A stretch of DNA of 64,000 nt from Thiemannella venezuelensis (GTDB lineage: Bacteria; Actinomycetota; Actinomycetes; Streptosporangiales; Streptosporangiaceae), in contig NZ_JACHJJ010000029.1 of the NCBI RefSeq assembly GCF_014203605.1, positions 42,222 to 106,221 of the forward strand. The letters run 5' to 3'. This document shows, piece after piece, positions 50,118 through 57,675 of this stretch (within the stretch, counting starts at the first letter, position 1; each line of letters begins with the position of its first letter). The translations under genes and the position numbers were made by a program. The notes beneath the pieces are model-generated. The model was not told the origin of the DNA and searched no databases. It saw only the letters and a program-made list of their open reading frames with translations.

Positions 50118-51365
50118 TCATGCCGCGACCGCCGAACGCGGCACCGGCACCGCCGGCGGCGCGGAGACGGAGGTGCCCGGCACGGCCGCCCAGATCGGTT
50201 CGACGATCTGCACGATGTGCTTGTAGTTGGTGAGCCGTTCCAGGAGCATCTCGGTGACGAGCAGGCCGCGGCCGATGAGCACCGGGCCGTTGACGGCGAC
50301 GACGTCCTCGGCGATGCGCATGCCGACCTCGAGCTCGCCCACCCGGAAGGGGCGGACCGTCTCCTGCGGAGCCGTGACCCCCCTGGCGCGGCGCAGGGCG
50401 GCCAGCACCTCGGCGTCGTAGCCGCCCCGCTCCTCCAGGACGGCGACGGCGTTCTCCGCGGCGACATCGCGGCTGGCGAAGGCCTCGAACTCGATCGCCG
50501 CGCGCAGCACGTCGATGGCCACCGGCACCATCGGTCCCGACGGCCGCACCGGCGCGTGCGGCTCGCCGCCGTCCGCGGGCTGGAGCCCGCGCACGATCTC
50601 GACGACGTCCTCCAGCATCGGCACGTCGCCGAGGAGCCGGGCCGTGATGCCGGGCATGGCGTCGATCATCTTCTGCTCGTCGTCGGGCAGCGGCAGCCCC
50701 CGGTCCAGTTTCTGCAGCACGCTGGGCGGCAGGGTGACGGCGCCCAGCTGGGAGGCCATGGCCGCGACCTCGATCTCCCAGACGTTGCTCAGCCCGAGCT
50801 CGCGGCAGAGCTCGCCGACCAGGTCGCGGATGCGTCCCGCCCGGGCGAAGGCCTGCGGGCTGGCCAGTTCCAGACAGCCGAAGAGCGCCTGGAGGCTCGT
50901 CCTGAGGGTCTTGTCCAGGATCTCCCGCTCGGCCGTGACCAGCCGGTGGTGCTCCACCGCGTCGCGGACGGTGCCGCGGAGCTCGCGGGTGGGGCACGGC
51001 TTGCACAGGAACCGGAAGACCTGCCCCTCGTTGATCGCGGAGATCGCGGAGCTGAGGTCGGCCTGGGCGGTGTGCAGCACGCGGCTGATCTCCGGATGCC
51101 GGAGCCGGACCTGCTCCAGCAGTTCGATGCCGTCCATGCCCGGCATCCTCATGTCGCTCACGATCGCGGCGAAGGGACCGTGCCGGTCGAGTGCGTCCAG
51201 CGCGGTGAGCCCGTCGGGGGCGGTGACGACGCGGTAGTTCCCGCCCAGCTGGTGGCTGAGCGTCTGCAGTACGGTCGGCTCGTCGTCCACCAGCAGGATG
51301 GAGGGCGCCTCGCCGGCGAACGCCGGGGCCCGGCGCCAGAGTTCGGTCGGCAGCTCGTCTGACAT
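50118..51365 (-). CDS. Response regulator: receiver plus degenerate HD-GYP-like domain
   Basis: 415 residues from ATG 51365. The receiver (about 22-140) has acidic pocket LLVDDEP, phospho-acceptor Asp71 in IVSDMRMPGMDG, and Lys in FLCKPCPTREL. The following domain has the RpfG-type layout (SLQALFGCLELASPQAFARA, MASQLGAVTLPPSVLQKLD) but HDIGKIGIP is replaced by SQLGAVTLP, and the downstream HHExxxGxGYP motif is absent. It therefore should not hydrolyse cyclic-di-GMP and probably acts as a protein- or ligand-binding output. A final beta-rich segment follows (VGMRIAEDVVAVNGPVLIGR). The Hpt gene downstream suggests a phosphorelay pair. Confidence 0.88.
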   Translation of the reverse strand: MSDELPTELWRRAPAFAGEAPSILLVDDEPTVLQTLSHQLGGNYRVVTAPDGLTALDALDRHGPFAAIVSDMRMPGMDGIELLEQVRLRHPEISRVLHTAQADLSSAISAINEGQVFRFLCKPCPTRELRGTVRDAVEHHRLVTAEREILDKTLRTSLQALFGCLELASPQAFARAGRIRDLVGELCRELGLSNVWEIEVAAMASQLGAVTLPPSVLQKLDRGLPLPDDEQKMIDAMPGITARLLGDVPMLEDVVEIVRGLQPADGGEPHAPVRPSGPMVPVAIDVLRAAIEFEAFASRDVAAENAVAVLEERGGYDAEVLAALRRARGVTAPQETVRPFRVGELEVGMRIAEDVVAVNGPVLIGRGLLVTEMLLERLTNYKHIVQIVEPIWAAVPGTSVSAPPAVPVPRSAVAA

Positions 51366-51529
51366 TCTGATCCCGTCCTCGTGTGTCTGCCCCTCCTATC
51401 GGCTCCGCCGGAGTGGTGCTGAGCACAAAGGGGCGGGAGAGCGGGCCCGGTCCCTCCGGTGTCGCACCGCCGGGGGAGGCGACGGGTTGCGGGGAGGGCC
51501 GGGCGAGGTTCCCTCTGCTACCTTAATTT

Positions 51530-51547
51530 CTAACAAACGTTTGGTGG
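51530..51547. promoter_or_regulatory. KstR2-type operator upstream of echA20
   Basis: AACAAACGTTTGGT (51532-51545) fits AnCAAnnnnTTGnT, the mycobacterial KstR2 pattern AnCAAGnnCTTGnT with the inner G/C relaxed. The near-identical site at 60044-60061 lies before ipdF-kstR2. TACCTTAAT just upstream may be the -10 region. Confidence 0.75.
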
Positions 51548-51558
51548 AAAGGTGGCGC

Positions 51559-52305
51559 ATGGGAATCTCCACCAGGAACCACGGCGACGGCGTCGCCGAG
51601 ATCGTCATGGACGTGCCCCCGGTCAACGCGCTGCCCGTGCAGGGCTGGTTCGACCTGGCGGACGCCGTACGGCTGGCGGGACGCGACCCGCGGACGCGGG
51701 CGGTGGTGCTGCGCGCCGAGGGCCGGGGCTTCAACGCCGGGGTGGACATCAAGGAGATGCAGGCCGCCTCCGGCCACGGCGCGCTGGTCGGGGCCAACCG
51801 GGGCTGCTACGAGGCCTTCGCGGCGGTCTACGCGTGCGAGGTCCCGGTGATCGCGGCCGTGCACGGGTTCTGCCTGGGCGGCGGGGTCGGCCTGGCGGGC
51901 AACGCCGACATCGTGGTCGCCGCCGAGGACGCCTACTTCGGCCTGCCCGAGGTGGACCGCGGCGCGCTCGGCGCCGCCACCCACCTGGCCCGCCTCGTCC
52001 CGCAGCACCTGATGCGGGCCATGGTCTACACCTGCCGCAACGTCACCGCGGCCGAGCTGCACGCCTTCGGCTCGGTGCTCCAGGTCGTGCCCCCCGCGGA
52101 GCTCCGCAGGGCCGCCCTGGAGGTCGCGGCCCGCATCGCCGCCAAGGACCCCTACGTCATCCGGCGGGCCAAGGAGTCGCTGAACGGCATCGACCCGGTC
52201 GACGTCAACCGCAGCTACCGCTTCGAGCAGGGCTTCACCTTCGAGCTCAACCTGATGGGCGCCGGCGACCGGCACCGCGAGTCGTTCGTCTCCGGGGAGG
52301 GGTGA
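51559..52305 (+). CDS. echA20: Steroid D-ring CoA hydrolase EchA20 (crotonase family)
   Basis: 248 residues, matching the length of mycobacterial EchA20. Crotonase loops: VVLRAEGRGFNAGVDIKEMQ and AAVHGFCLGGGVGLAGNADI, then GLPEVDRGALGAATHLARLV. The C-terminus SYRFEQGFTFELNLMGAGDR is typical of EchA20. In the mycobacterial pathway it opens the D ring of a HIP-derived CoA ester to give COCHEA-CoA. It is first in the echA20-ipdA-ipdB-ipdC operon, behind a KstR2-type site; GGAAAGG provides the ribosome site. Confidence 0.92.
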   Translation: MGISTRNHGDGVAEIVMDVPPVNALPVQGWFDLADAVRLAGRDPRTRAVVLRAEGRGFNAGVDIKEMQAASGHGALVGANRGCYEAFAAVYACEVPVIAAVHGFCLGGGVGLAGNADIVVAAEDAYFGLPEVDRGALGAATHLARLVPQHLMRAMVYTCRNVTAAELHAFGSVLQVVPPAELRRAALEVAARIAAKDPYVIRRAKESLNGIDPVDVNRSYRFEQGFTFELNLMGAGDRHRESFVSGEG

Positions 52306-52308
52306 GCG

Positions 52309-53235
52309 GTGGACAAGACCATGTCGATCGAGGAGGTCGTCGCGTCGCTGGAGAGCGGCATGACGATCGGGATCGGCGGCTGGGGCGCGCGGCGCAAGCC
52401 GATGGCCCTGGTCCGCGCGATCTACCGCTCCCCGCTGGAGGACCTGACGGTCGTGTCGTACGGCGGAGCCGACGTCGGCCTGCTCTGCGCCGCGGGCAAG
52501 GTCCGCCGGGTGGTTGCCCCGTTCGTGACCCTCGACTCGATCCCCCTGGAGCCGCACTTCCGGGCCGCCCGGCAGGCCGGTGCGGTCGAGTTCACCGAGT
52601 ACGACGAGGGCATGTTCATGTTCGGCCTGCTCGCCGCGGCGCACCGGCTGCCGTTCCTGCCGACCCGGGCCGGGCTCGGCTCGGACGTCATGCGGGTCAA
52701 CCCGGAGCTGCGGACGGTCCGCTCGCCGTACGGCGAGGCCGGGCAGGACGGCGAGGAACTGGTCGCGGTGCCCGCGCTGGCGCTGGACGCCGCCCTGGTG
52801 CACATGGACCGGGCCGACATCCGGGGCAATGGCCAGTACCTCGGCCCCGACCCCTATCTGGACGACCTGTTCGTCAAGGCCGCCGCCCGCTCCTACGTGA
52901 GCTGCGAGCGCCTGGTCGGCCCCGGCGGGCTGGACGGCCCGCCGCAGAGCCTGCTGGTCAGCCGGATGCACGTCACCGGGGTGGTGGAGACGCCGGGCGG
53001 CGGCCACTTCACGGAGAGCAGCCGGGACGGCGGTCCGGGCGGCGGTCCGGGCGGCGGTCCGGGCGGTCGTCCGGGCGGTGGCCGGGACGAGGCGTTCCAG
53101 CGGCACTACGCGGCCGCGGCGGCCGACCCGCAGGCGTGGGCGGCGTTCGCCGGCCGGTTCCTGTCCGGGGACGAGGCGGCCTACCAGGAGGCGGTACGGC
53201 GCTGGCACGAGGAGCGCGAGGAGGGGACGCGATGA
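52309..53235 (+). CDS. ipdA: COCHEA-CoA hydrolase subunit IpdA
   Basis: 308 residues from GTG 52309 (GGGGAGGGG upstream; ATG 52321 also possible). It belongs to the CoA-transferase family I alpha-type fold: LESGMTIGIGGWGARRKPMA, VVSYGGADVGLLCAAGKVRR, LPFLPTRAGLGSDVMRVNPE and FQRHYAAAAADPQAW match IpdA. IpdA pairs with IpdB to hydrolyse the C ring of COCHEA-CoA rather than transfer CoA. An unusual Gly-rich insertion ([21 protein letters not shown] repeats at about 53036-53083) sits just before the conserved DEAFQRHY and makes the protein longer than the about 292-residue mycobacterial form. Confidence 0.9.
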   Translation: MDKTMSIEEVVASLESGMTIGIGGWGARRKPMALVRAIYRSPLEDLTVVSYGGADVGLLCAAGKVRRVVAPFVTLDSIPLEPHFRAARQAGAVEFTEYDEGMFMFGLLAAAHRLPFLPTRAGLGSDVMRVNPELRTVRSPYGEAGQDGEELVAVPALALDAALVHMDRADIRGNGQYLGPDPYLDDLFVKAAARSYVSCERLVGPGGLDGPPQSLLVSRMHVTGVVETPGGGHFTESSRDGGPGGGPGGGPGGRPGGGRDEAFQRHYAAAAADPQAWAAFAGRFLSGDEAAYQEAVRRWHEEREEGTR

Positions 53236-54074
53236 GCACGACCGGTACGGGGCCGGACACGGGTCCGATGGGCGCGGGCGCACCGGGTGCGGCGGCCGGA
53301 GCGGGCACGGGAGCGGCCGGGACGGACGCCACCCGCGCGGAGGTCTGCGTGGTCGCCTGCGCGGAGGCCTGGCGCGGGGACGGCGAGATCCTGGCCGCGG
53401 CGATGGGCACCTGCTCGATCCTGGGCGCCCGCCTGGCCAGGCTCACCTTCGAACCGGGCCTGCTGACCACCGACGGCGGCGCGCTGCTCACCGCCGAACC
53501 GGTGCCGATCGGCGCGCCCGCGGGACCGGTCGAGGGCTGGATGCCGTTCCGCGACCACCTCTGGCTGGTGCAGAACGGGCGGCGGCACGTGATGATGGGC
53601 GCCTCGCAGATCGACCGGTACGGCAACACCAACATCTCGGCGGTCGGCGACTGGGCGCGGCCGAAGTCGCAGCTGCTGGGGGTGCGCGGCGCCCCCGGCA
53701 ACACGATCTGCAACCCGACCAGCTACTGGATCCCCCGGCACTCCACCCGGGTCTTCGTGCCGCGGGTGGACGTGGTCAGCGGCGTGGGCCACGACCGGGC
53801 GGCGGAGCTGGGCGGCCGGGCCTCCCGCTTCCACGGTCTCCGCCGGGTGGTGACCGACCTGGGGGTGTTCGACTTCGGCACGCCGGACGGGTCGATGCGG
53901 CTGGTCTCGGTCCACCCCGGGGTGGAGGTCGAGCAGGTCGTGGCCGCCACCGGCTTCGATCTCGTGATCGACGGCGACGTGCCGCAGACCCGCTGGCCGA
54001 CGGACGGGGAACTGCGCCTGATCCGCGAGCGGCTCGACCCGAAGGGCCTGCGGGACACGGAGGTCCGCCCGTGA
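53232..54074 (+). CDS. ipdB: COCHEA-CoA hydrolase subunit IpdB
   Basis: 280 residues overlapping ipdA by 4 bp (ATGA). A low-complexity N-terminus of about 35 residues (Gly/Ala/Thr) precedes the beta-type CoA-transferase fold: RAEVCVVACAEAWRGDGEIL, GTCSILGARLARLTFEPGLL, VMMGASQIDRYGNTNISAVG, GAPGNTICNPTSYWIPRHS and RRVVTDLGVFDFGTPDGSMR. It is the second subunit of the ring-C hydrolase. The strict ipdA-ipdB-ipdC order with overlapping stops mirrors the mycobacterial cluster. Confidence 0.92.
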   Translation: MSTTGTGPDTGPMGAGAPGAAAGAGTGAAGTDATRAEVCVVACAEAWRGDGEILAAAMGTCSILGARLARLTFEPGLLTTDGGALLTAEPVPIGAPAGPVEGWMPFRDHLWLVQNGRRHVMMGASQIDRYGNTNISAVGDWARPKSQLLGVRGAPGNTICNPTSYWIPRHSTRVFVPRVDVVSGVGHDRAAELGGRASRFHGLRRVVTDLGVFDFGTPDGSMRLVSVHPGVEVEQVVAATGFDLVIDGDVPQTRWPTDGELRLIRERLDPKGLRDTEVRP

Positions 54075-55135
54075 TCGAGCAGATGCTGGACACGCCGCTG
54101 ACCCGGCTGACCGGGATCCGCCATCCGGTCGTGCAGACCGGCATGGGCTGGGTGGCGGGCCCCCGGCTGGTCTCCGCGACGGCGAACGCCGGCGGCCTGG
54201 GCATCCTCGCCTCCGCCACCATGACCCTGGGTGAGCTCGGCTCCGCCATCGAGGAGGTCCGCTCGCGCACGGACGCGCCCTTCGGGGTGAACCTGCGCGC
54301 CGACGCCTCGGACGCGGCCGAGCGCGTCGACCTGCTGATCAAGAACGGAGTGAGGGTCGCCTCGTTCGCGCTGGCCCCCCGCCAGGAGCTGGTCGCCCGG
54401 CTGAAGGACGCCGGGATCGTGGTGATCCCGTCGGTCGGGGCGCGCCGCCACGCCGAGAAGGTCGCCGCGTGGGGCGCCGACGCCGTACTGGTCCAGGGCG
54501 GCGAGGGCGGCGGCCACACCGGGGCGGTCGCCACCACGCTGCTGCTTCCCCAGGTCGTCGACGCGGTGGACATCCCGGTGATCGCCGCCGGGGGCTTCTT
54601 CGACGGCCGGGGCCTGGCCGCGGCGCTGGCGTACGGCGCGGCGGGCGTGGCCATGGGCACGCGGTTCCTGCTGACCTCCGACAGCTCGGTCCCGGACGCG
54701 GTCAAGCGGCTCTACCTGGACACCGCCGAGACCGTGGTGACCCGCCAGGTGGACGGCATGCCGCACCGGGTGCTGCGCACGCCCCTGGTGGACGGGCTGG
54801 AGCGCGCGGGCCGCCTGTCCGGGACGGTCCGCGCGGTGCGCAACGCCGCCCGGTTCAGGAAGATCTCCGGCATGTCCTGGCCGGAGATGATCCGCGACGG
54901 CCTGGCCATGAAGCACGGCAGGGAGCTCACCTGGTCCCAGGTGCTGATGGCGGCCAACACGCCCATGCTGCTCAAGGCGGCGATGGTGGACGGCCGGCCG
55001 GACCTGGGGGTGATGGCCTCCGGGCAGGTGGTGGCGCTCCTCGACGACCTGCCCTCCTGCGAGGAGCTGATCGACGCCGTCGTCACCCGGGCCGCCGAGG
55101 TCCTGCGCGGCCTGGGGGGCACCCTGACGGGCTGA
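54071..55135 (+). CDS. ipdC: Flavin-dependent steroid CoA oxidoreductase IpdC (nitronate monooxygenase-like)
   Basis: 354 residues from the GTG overlapping ipdB (GTGA). It is a TIM-barrel FMN enzyme: GIRHPVVQTGMGWVAGPRLV, SVGARRHAEKVAAWGADAVL, VQGGEGGGHTGAVATTLLLP and IAAGGFFDGRGLAAALAYGA (FMN phosphate site). MSWPEMIRDGLAMKHGRELT resembles Rv3553/IpdC. It is thought to introduce or shift a double bond in the C/D-ring CoA intermediate before EchA20 and IpdAB act. It is last in its operon and is followed by a strong hairpin. Confidence 0.9.
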   Translation: MIEQMLDTPLTRLTGIRHPVVQTGMGWVAGPRLVSATANAGGLGILASATMTLGELGSAIEEVRSRTDAPFGVNLRADASDAAERVDLLIKNGVRVASFALAPRQELVARLKDAGIVVIPSVGARRHAEKVAAWGADAVLVQGGEGGGHTGAVATTLLLPQVVDAVDIPVIAAGGFFDGRGLAAALAYGAAGVAMGTRFLLTSDSSVPDAVKRLYLDTAETVVTRQVDGMPHRVLRTPLVDGLERAGRLSGTVRAVRNAARFRKISGMSWPEMIRDGLAMKHGRELTWSQVLMAANTPMLLKAAMVDGRPDLGVMASGQVVALLDDLPSCEELIDAVVTRAAEVLRGLGGTLTG

Positions 55136-55165
55136 GCCCTCCGGGTGCTCTCCCCGGCCCCCGTG

Positions 55166-55198
55166 CTCCGGACGGCCGGGGCGACCGGCCGTCCGGAG
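55166..55198 (+). terminator. Perfect 14-bp terminator after ipdC
   Basis: 55166-55179 (CTCCGGACGGCCGG) pairs perfectly with 55185-55198 around a GGCGA loop, 30 bp after the ipdC stop. Confidence 0.85.
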
Positions 55199-55891
55199 GG
55201 CCGTCCCCGTCACCCGCCGTCGGCGGCCCCGCCCGCAGCCCGGTGCCCAGAGCCTTTCCACGCCGGGGTCTCGCCAAAGGCGGCGGAGCAACTGCCGAAG
55301 AGTTCCGAACACCGCACTCGCGAGCTCGTCGATATCAGGTATGGCGCAGCGCGACGTTGCGGGGCGGTCCTTGCCGCTGAAAGCTGTGGAGCCGAAAATT
55401 GTTTTACGGACATTTGTTCCCAGGCCGATTCCGGCCTGGATCGGATGTCCGCCGCAAATGACGGGCTCCGCCGGCGGCTGCCTGTATTGCGCACCCGCCA
55501 GAGGTCTGGTATTTGTTGAAGATTTTCCATCCTCGCGCTACCTCGTAATTCTGCAGGGCGGCGACGGCCTTCACGGGTGTCCGGTCTTTCCGGGGCCGCC
55601 GCGGAGCCTGCGGAGGATGCGCCGGCTCTCGAACTGGACGCCGGTCTGCTCACCGGCACCAGGTAGCCGGTATGGCGTGATAGAACGGCGCGAAGGTCCT
55701 GGTTGTGACGGACGTGGTCGTGGTGATCAATCCGTCTGCCGGGAGTTTCTCCACGTCATCAGGCGAACGCCGTGCCCGCGACCGTGCCGTGACCGGAAGG
55801 CGGTTTAATCGGGGATGGAAGAGCCTCAGTGTTTCTTTATCGAGACATACGGCAGCAGACATGAAGCGGCACTTTTGCGATAGTCGAAGTC
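55199..55891. other. 693-bp lower-GC intergenic region with a nested hairpin
   Basis: No complete gene is supported. Base composition is clearly less GC-rich than the flanks, with A/T runs near 55390-55420 and 55505-55550. A two-storey hairpin is visible: CGGACAT (55407-55413) pairs with ATGTCCG (55445-55451), and inside it CCAGGCCG (55420-55427) pairs with CGGCCTGG (55432-55439). A short GTG-initiated frame from 55705 begins MTDVVVVINPSAGSF, like the start of a diacylglycerol-kinase fold, then loses similarity. The promoter for the ABC gene is probably near 55860-55890 (GATAGT at 55879-55884). Confidence 0.55.
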
Positions 55892-56812
55892 ATGGCTGAT
55901 GCGGAGAAAACAGATGCGGCGGTGAGCCTGAAGGGCTTGCGTAAGACCTTCGGTGAAGTGCGGGCGGTCGACGATCTGACCCTGAACATCGCGCCGGGCG
56001 AGGTGGTCGCCCTGCTGGGGCCGAACGCGGCGGGCAAGACCACCACGATGGAGATGCTGCTCGGCCTGACCACTCCGGACAGCGGGGAGATCGAACTGTT
56101 CGGCAGGAGCCCCCGCCGGGCCGCGGCCGACGGGCTGGTCGGCGCGATGCTCCAGTCGGGCGGTTTCCTGGGCGAGATGACCAGCCGGGAGATCGTCCAG
56201 GTGATGGCCGCGCAGTACCCGAAGGCGATGAAGGTGGACGACGCCATCGCCCGGGCCGGGGTCACGAAGTACGCCAAGCTCAAATACAGCGGGTTGTCCG
56301 GCGGCCAGAAGCAGCGGACGCGGTTCGCCGCGGCCCTGGTGTGCGACCCCGACCTGCTGGTGCTGGACGAGCCGACCGTGGCGATGGACGTGCAGAGCCG
56401 CCAGGAGTTCTGGGCGGCGATGCGGGACTACACGACCGCCGGGCGGACCGTGGTGTTCGCCACCCACTACCTGGCCGAGGCGCAGGACTTCGCCGACCGC
56501 GTGGTGCTGATGCGGCATGGAAAGATCGTCGCCGACGGCTCGGTGGACGCGGTCGTCGCCAAGGTCGACGGGCGCACCATCAGGGCGACGGTCGAGGGGG
56601 CCAGCGTCGAGCTGCTGAACGCCCTGCCGGGAGTGGGCACCGCCCAGCTCCGCGGTGAGCAGGCCGAGCTGCACTGCTCCGACTCCGACGCGGCGCTGCG
56701 CGCGCTGCTGGCGGACCATCCCCGCGCACGTGACATCTCGGTGACGGCGATGTCGCTGGAGGACGCGTTCGTGGCACTGACCGCCGACGAACCGGTCATG
56801 GAAGAGGTGTGA
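55892..56812 (+). CDS. ABC-2 type exporter ATP-binding protein
   Basis: 306 residues. Walker A LLGPNAAGKTTTMEMLLGL, Q-loop MLQSGGFLGEM, signature YSGLSGGQKQRTRFAAALV, Walker B LLVLDEPTVAMD, switch His in VVFATHYLAEAQDFADRV; a C-terminal regulatory region follows. DrrA/NodI-type ATPases of this size export small lipophilic molecules. It forms a pair with the membrane gene 2 bp downstream. There is no good Shine-Dalgarno, and a possible -10 lies about 8 nt before the ATG, so it may be leaderless. It sits inside the steroid cluster without an obvious metabolic tie. Confidence 0.9.
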   Translation: MADAEKTDAAVSLKGLRKTFGEVRAVDDLTLNIAPGEVVALLGPNAAGKTTTMEMLLGLTTPDSGEIELFGRSPRRAAADGLVGAMLQSGGFLGEMTSREIVQVMAAQYPKAMKVDDAIARAGVTKYAKLKYSGLSGGQKQRTRFAAALVCDPDLLVLDEPTVAMDVQSRQEFWAAMRDYTTAGRTVVFATHYLAEAQDFADRVVLMRHGKIVADGSVDAVVAKVDGRTIRATVEGASVELLNALPGVGTAQLRGEQAELHCSDSDAALRALLADHPRARDISVTAMSLEDAFVALTADEPVMEEV

Positions 56813-56814
56813 CC

Positions 56815-57543
56815 ATGGGTACGTTGATCTGGACCGAACTCAAGGTCCTCTCCAGGTCGGTCGAGTTCCTCGTCGTCACCATCGCGTTCCCGATGGTGTT
56901 CTTCCTCGTCATGTCGGAGGTCTTCGGCTCGTATCGAGCCGGCGGACTGGACATGGGCACCTACATGATGATCAGCATGGCGGCGTTCGGCGCCATGTCG
57001 GTGGCGTTCGCCGTGGGTCCCCGGGTCGGCCTGGAGCGACAGGCCGGATGGAACAGGCAGCTGCGGCTCACCCCCCTGCCGGGTTGGGGCTACGTCGCCG
57101 TCAAGATCGCAGTGGCGATGATCCTGACGCTTCCGGCCGTGCTGCTGGTCTTCCTCTCCGGGCTGCTGGTCAAGGGCATCGAGCTCACCGCCGGGCAGTG
57201 GCTGGCGATCGTCCTGTCCTGCTGGATCAGTTCGCTGCCGTTCGCCGTGCTCGGTCTGCTCATCGGGATGGCCGTCAAGCCGGAGTCGGCGCAGCCGCTC
57301 GGCCTTGCGGTCTATCTGCCGATGGCCATGCTCGGCGGACTGTGGATGCCGGTGGACATCCTGCCGGGTTTCATGGCTTCGCTGGCCAAGGCGCTGCCGA
57401 GCTACTGGCTCGCGGAGATCACCCGTGACCGGCTCACCGGGGTGGCGCTCGATCTGCTGGGCGTCGGGGTGATGGCGGCGTGGTTCCTGGTCGCCCTGAC
57501 CTTGGTGATCGGCCTCTACCGCCGCGACGCGGCCAGGGTGTAG
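56815..57543 (+). CDS. ABC-2 type exporter membrane protein
   Basis: 242 residues from ATG 56815 (GAAGAGG upstream; GTG 56809 also possible). Six hydrophobic segments, beginning with FLVVTIAFPMVFFLVMSEVF and including VAMILTLPAVLLVFLSGLLV and SCWISSLPFAVLGLLIGMAV. The layout is that of an ABC2_membrane permease (DrrB/NatB type), and LPMAMLGGLWMPVDILPGFM is the typical re-entrant region. It works with the preceding ATPase as a homodimeric exporter pore. It ends at a strong terminator shared with the convergent fadE32-like gene. Confidence 0.9.
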   Translation: MGTLIWTELKVLSRSVEFLVVTIAFPMVFFLVMSEVFGSYRAGGLDMGTYMMISMAAFGAMSVAFAVGPRVGLERQAGWNRQLRLTPLPGWGYVAVKIAVAMILTLPAVLLVFLSGLLVKGIELTAGQWLAIVLSCWISSLPFAVLGLLIGMAVKPESAQPLGLAVYLPMAMLGGLWMPVDILPGFMASLAKALPSYWLAEITRDRLTGVALDLLGVGVMAAWFLVALTLVIGLYRRDAARV

Positions 57544-57551
57544 GCGGAGGC

Positions 57552-57582
57552 TCCGGGGGCGGCGTCCCGCGCCGCCCCCGGA
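57552..57582. terminator. Perfect 13-bp hairpin between the convergent ABC permease and fadE32-like genes
   Basis: 57552-57564 (TCCGGGGGCGGCG) pairs with 57570-57582 around a TCCCG loop. It lies 8 bp after the permease stop and can serve both strands. Confidence 0.85.
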
Positions 57583-57675
57583 TCGACTCACGAGGCCGCG
57601 GGCGGTGGTTTCGGCCAGCGCGGCGGTGGCCGCGTTGTCGCCGATGCGCCGAGGGACTCGGCGCCTCCCGCCGCG

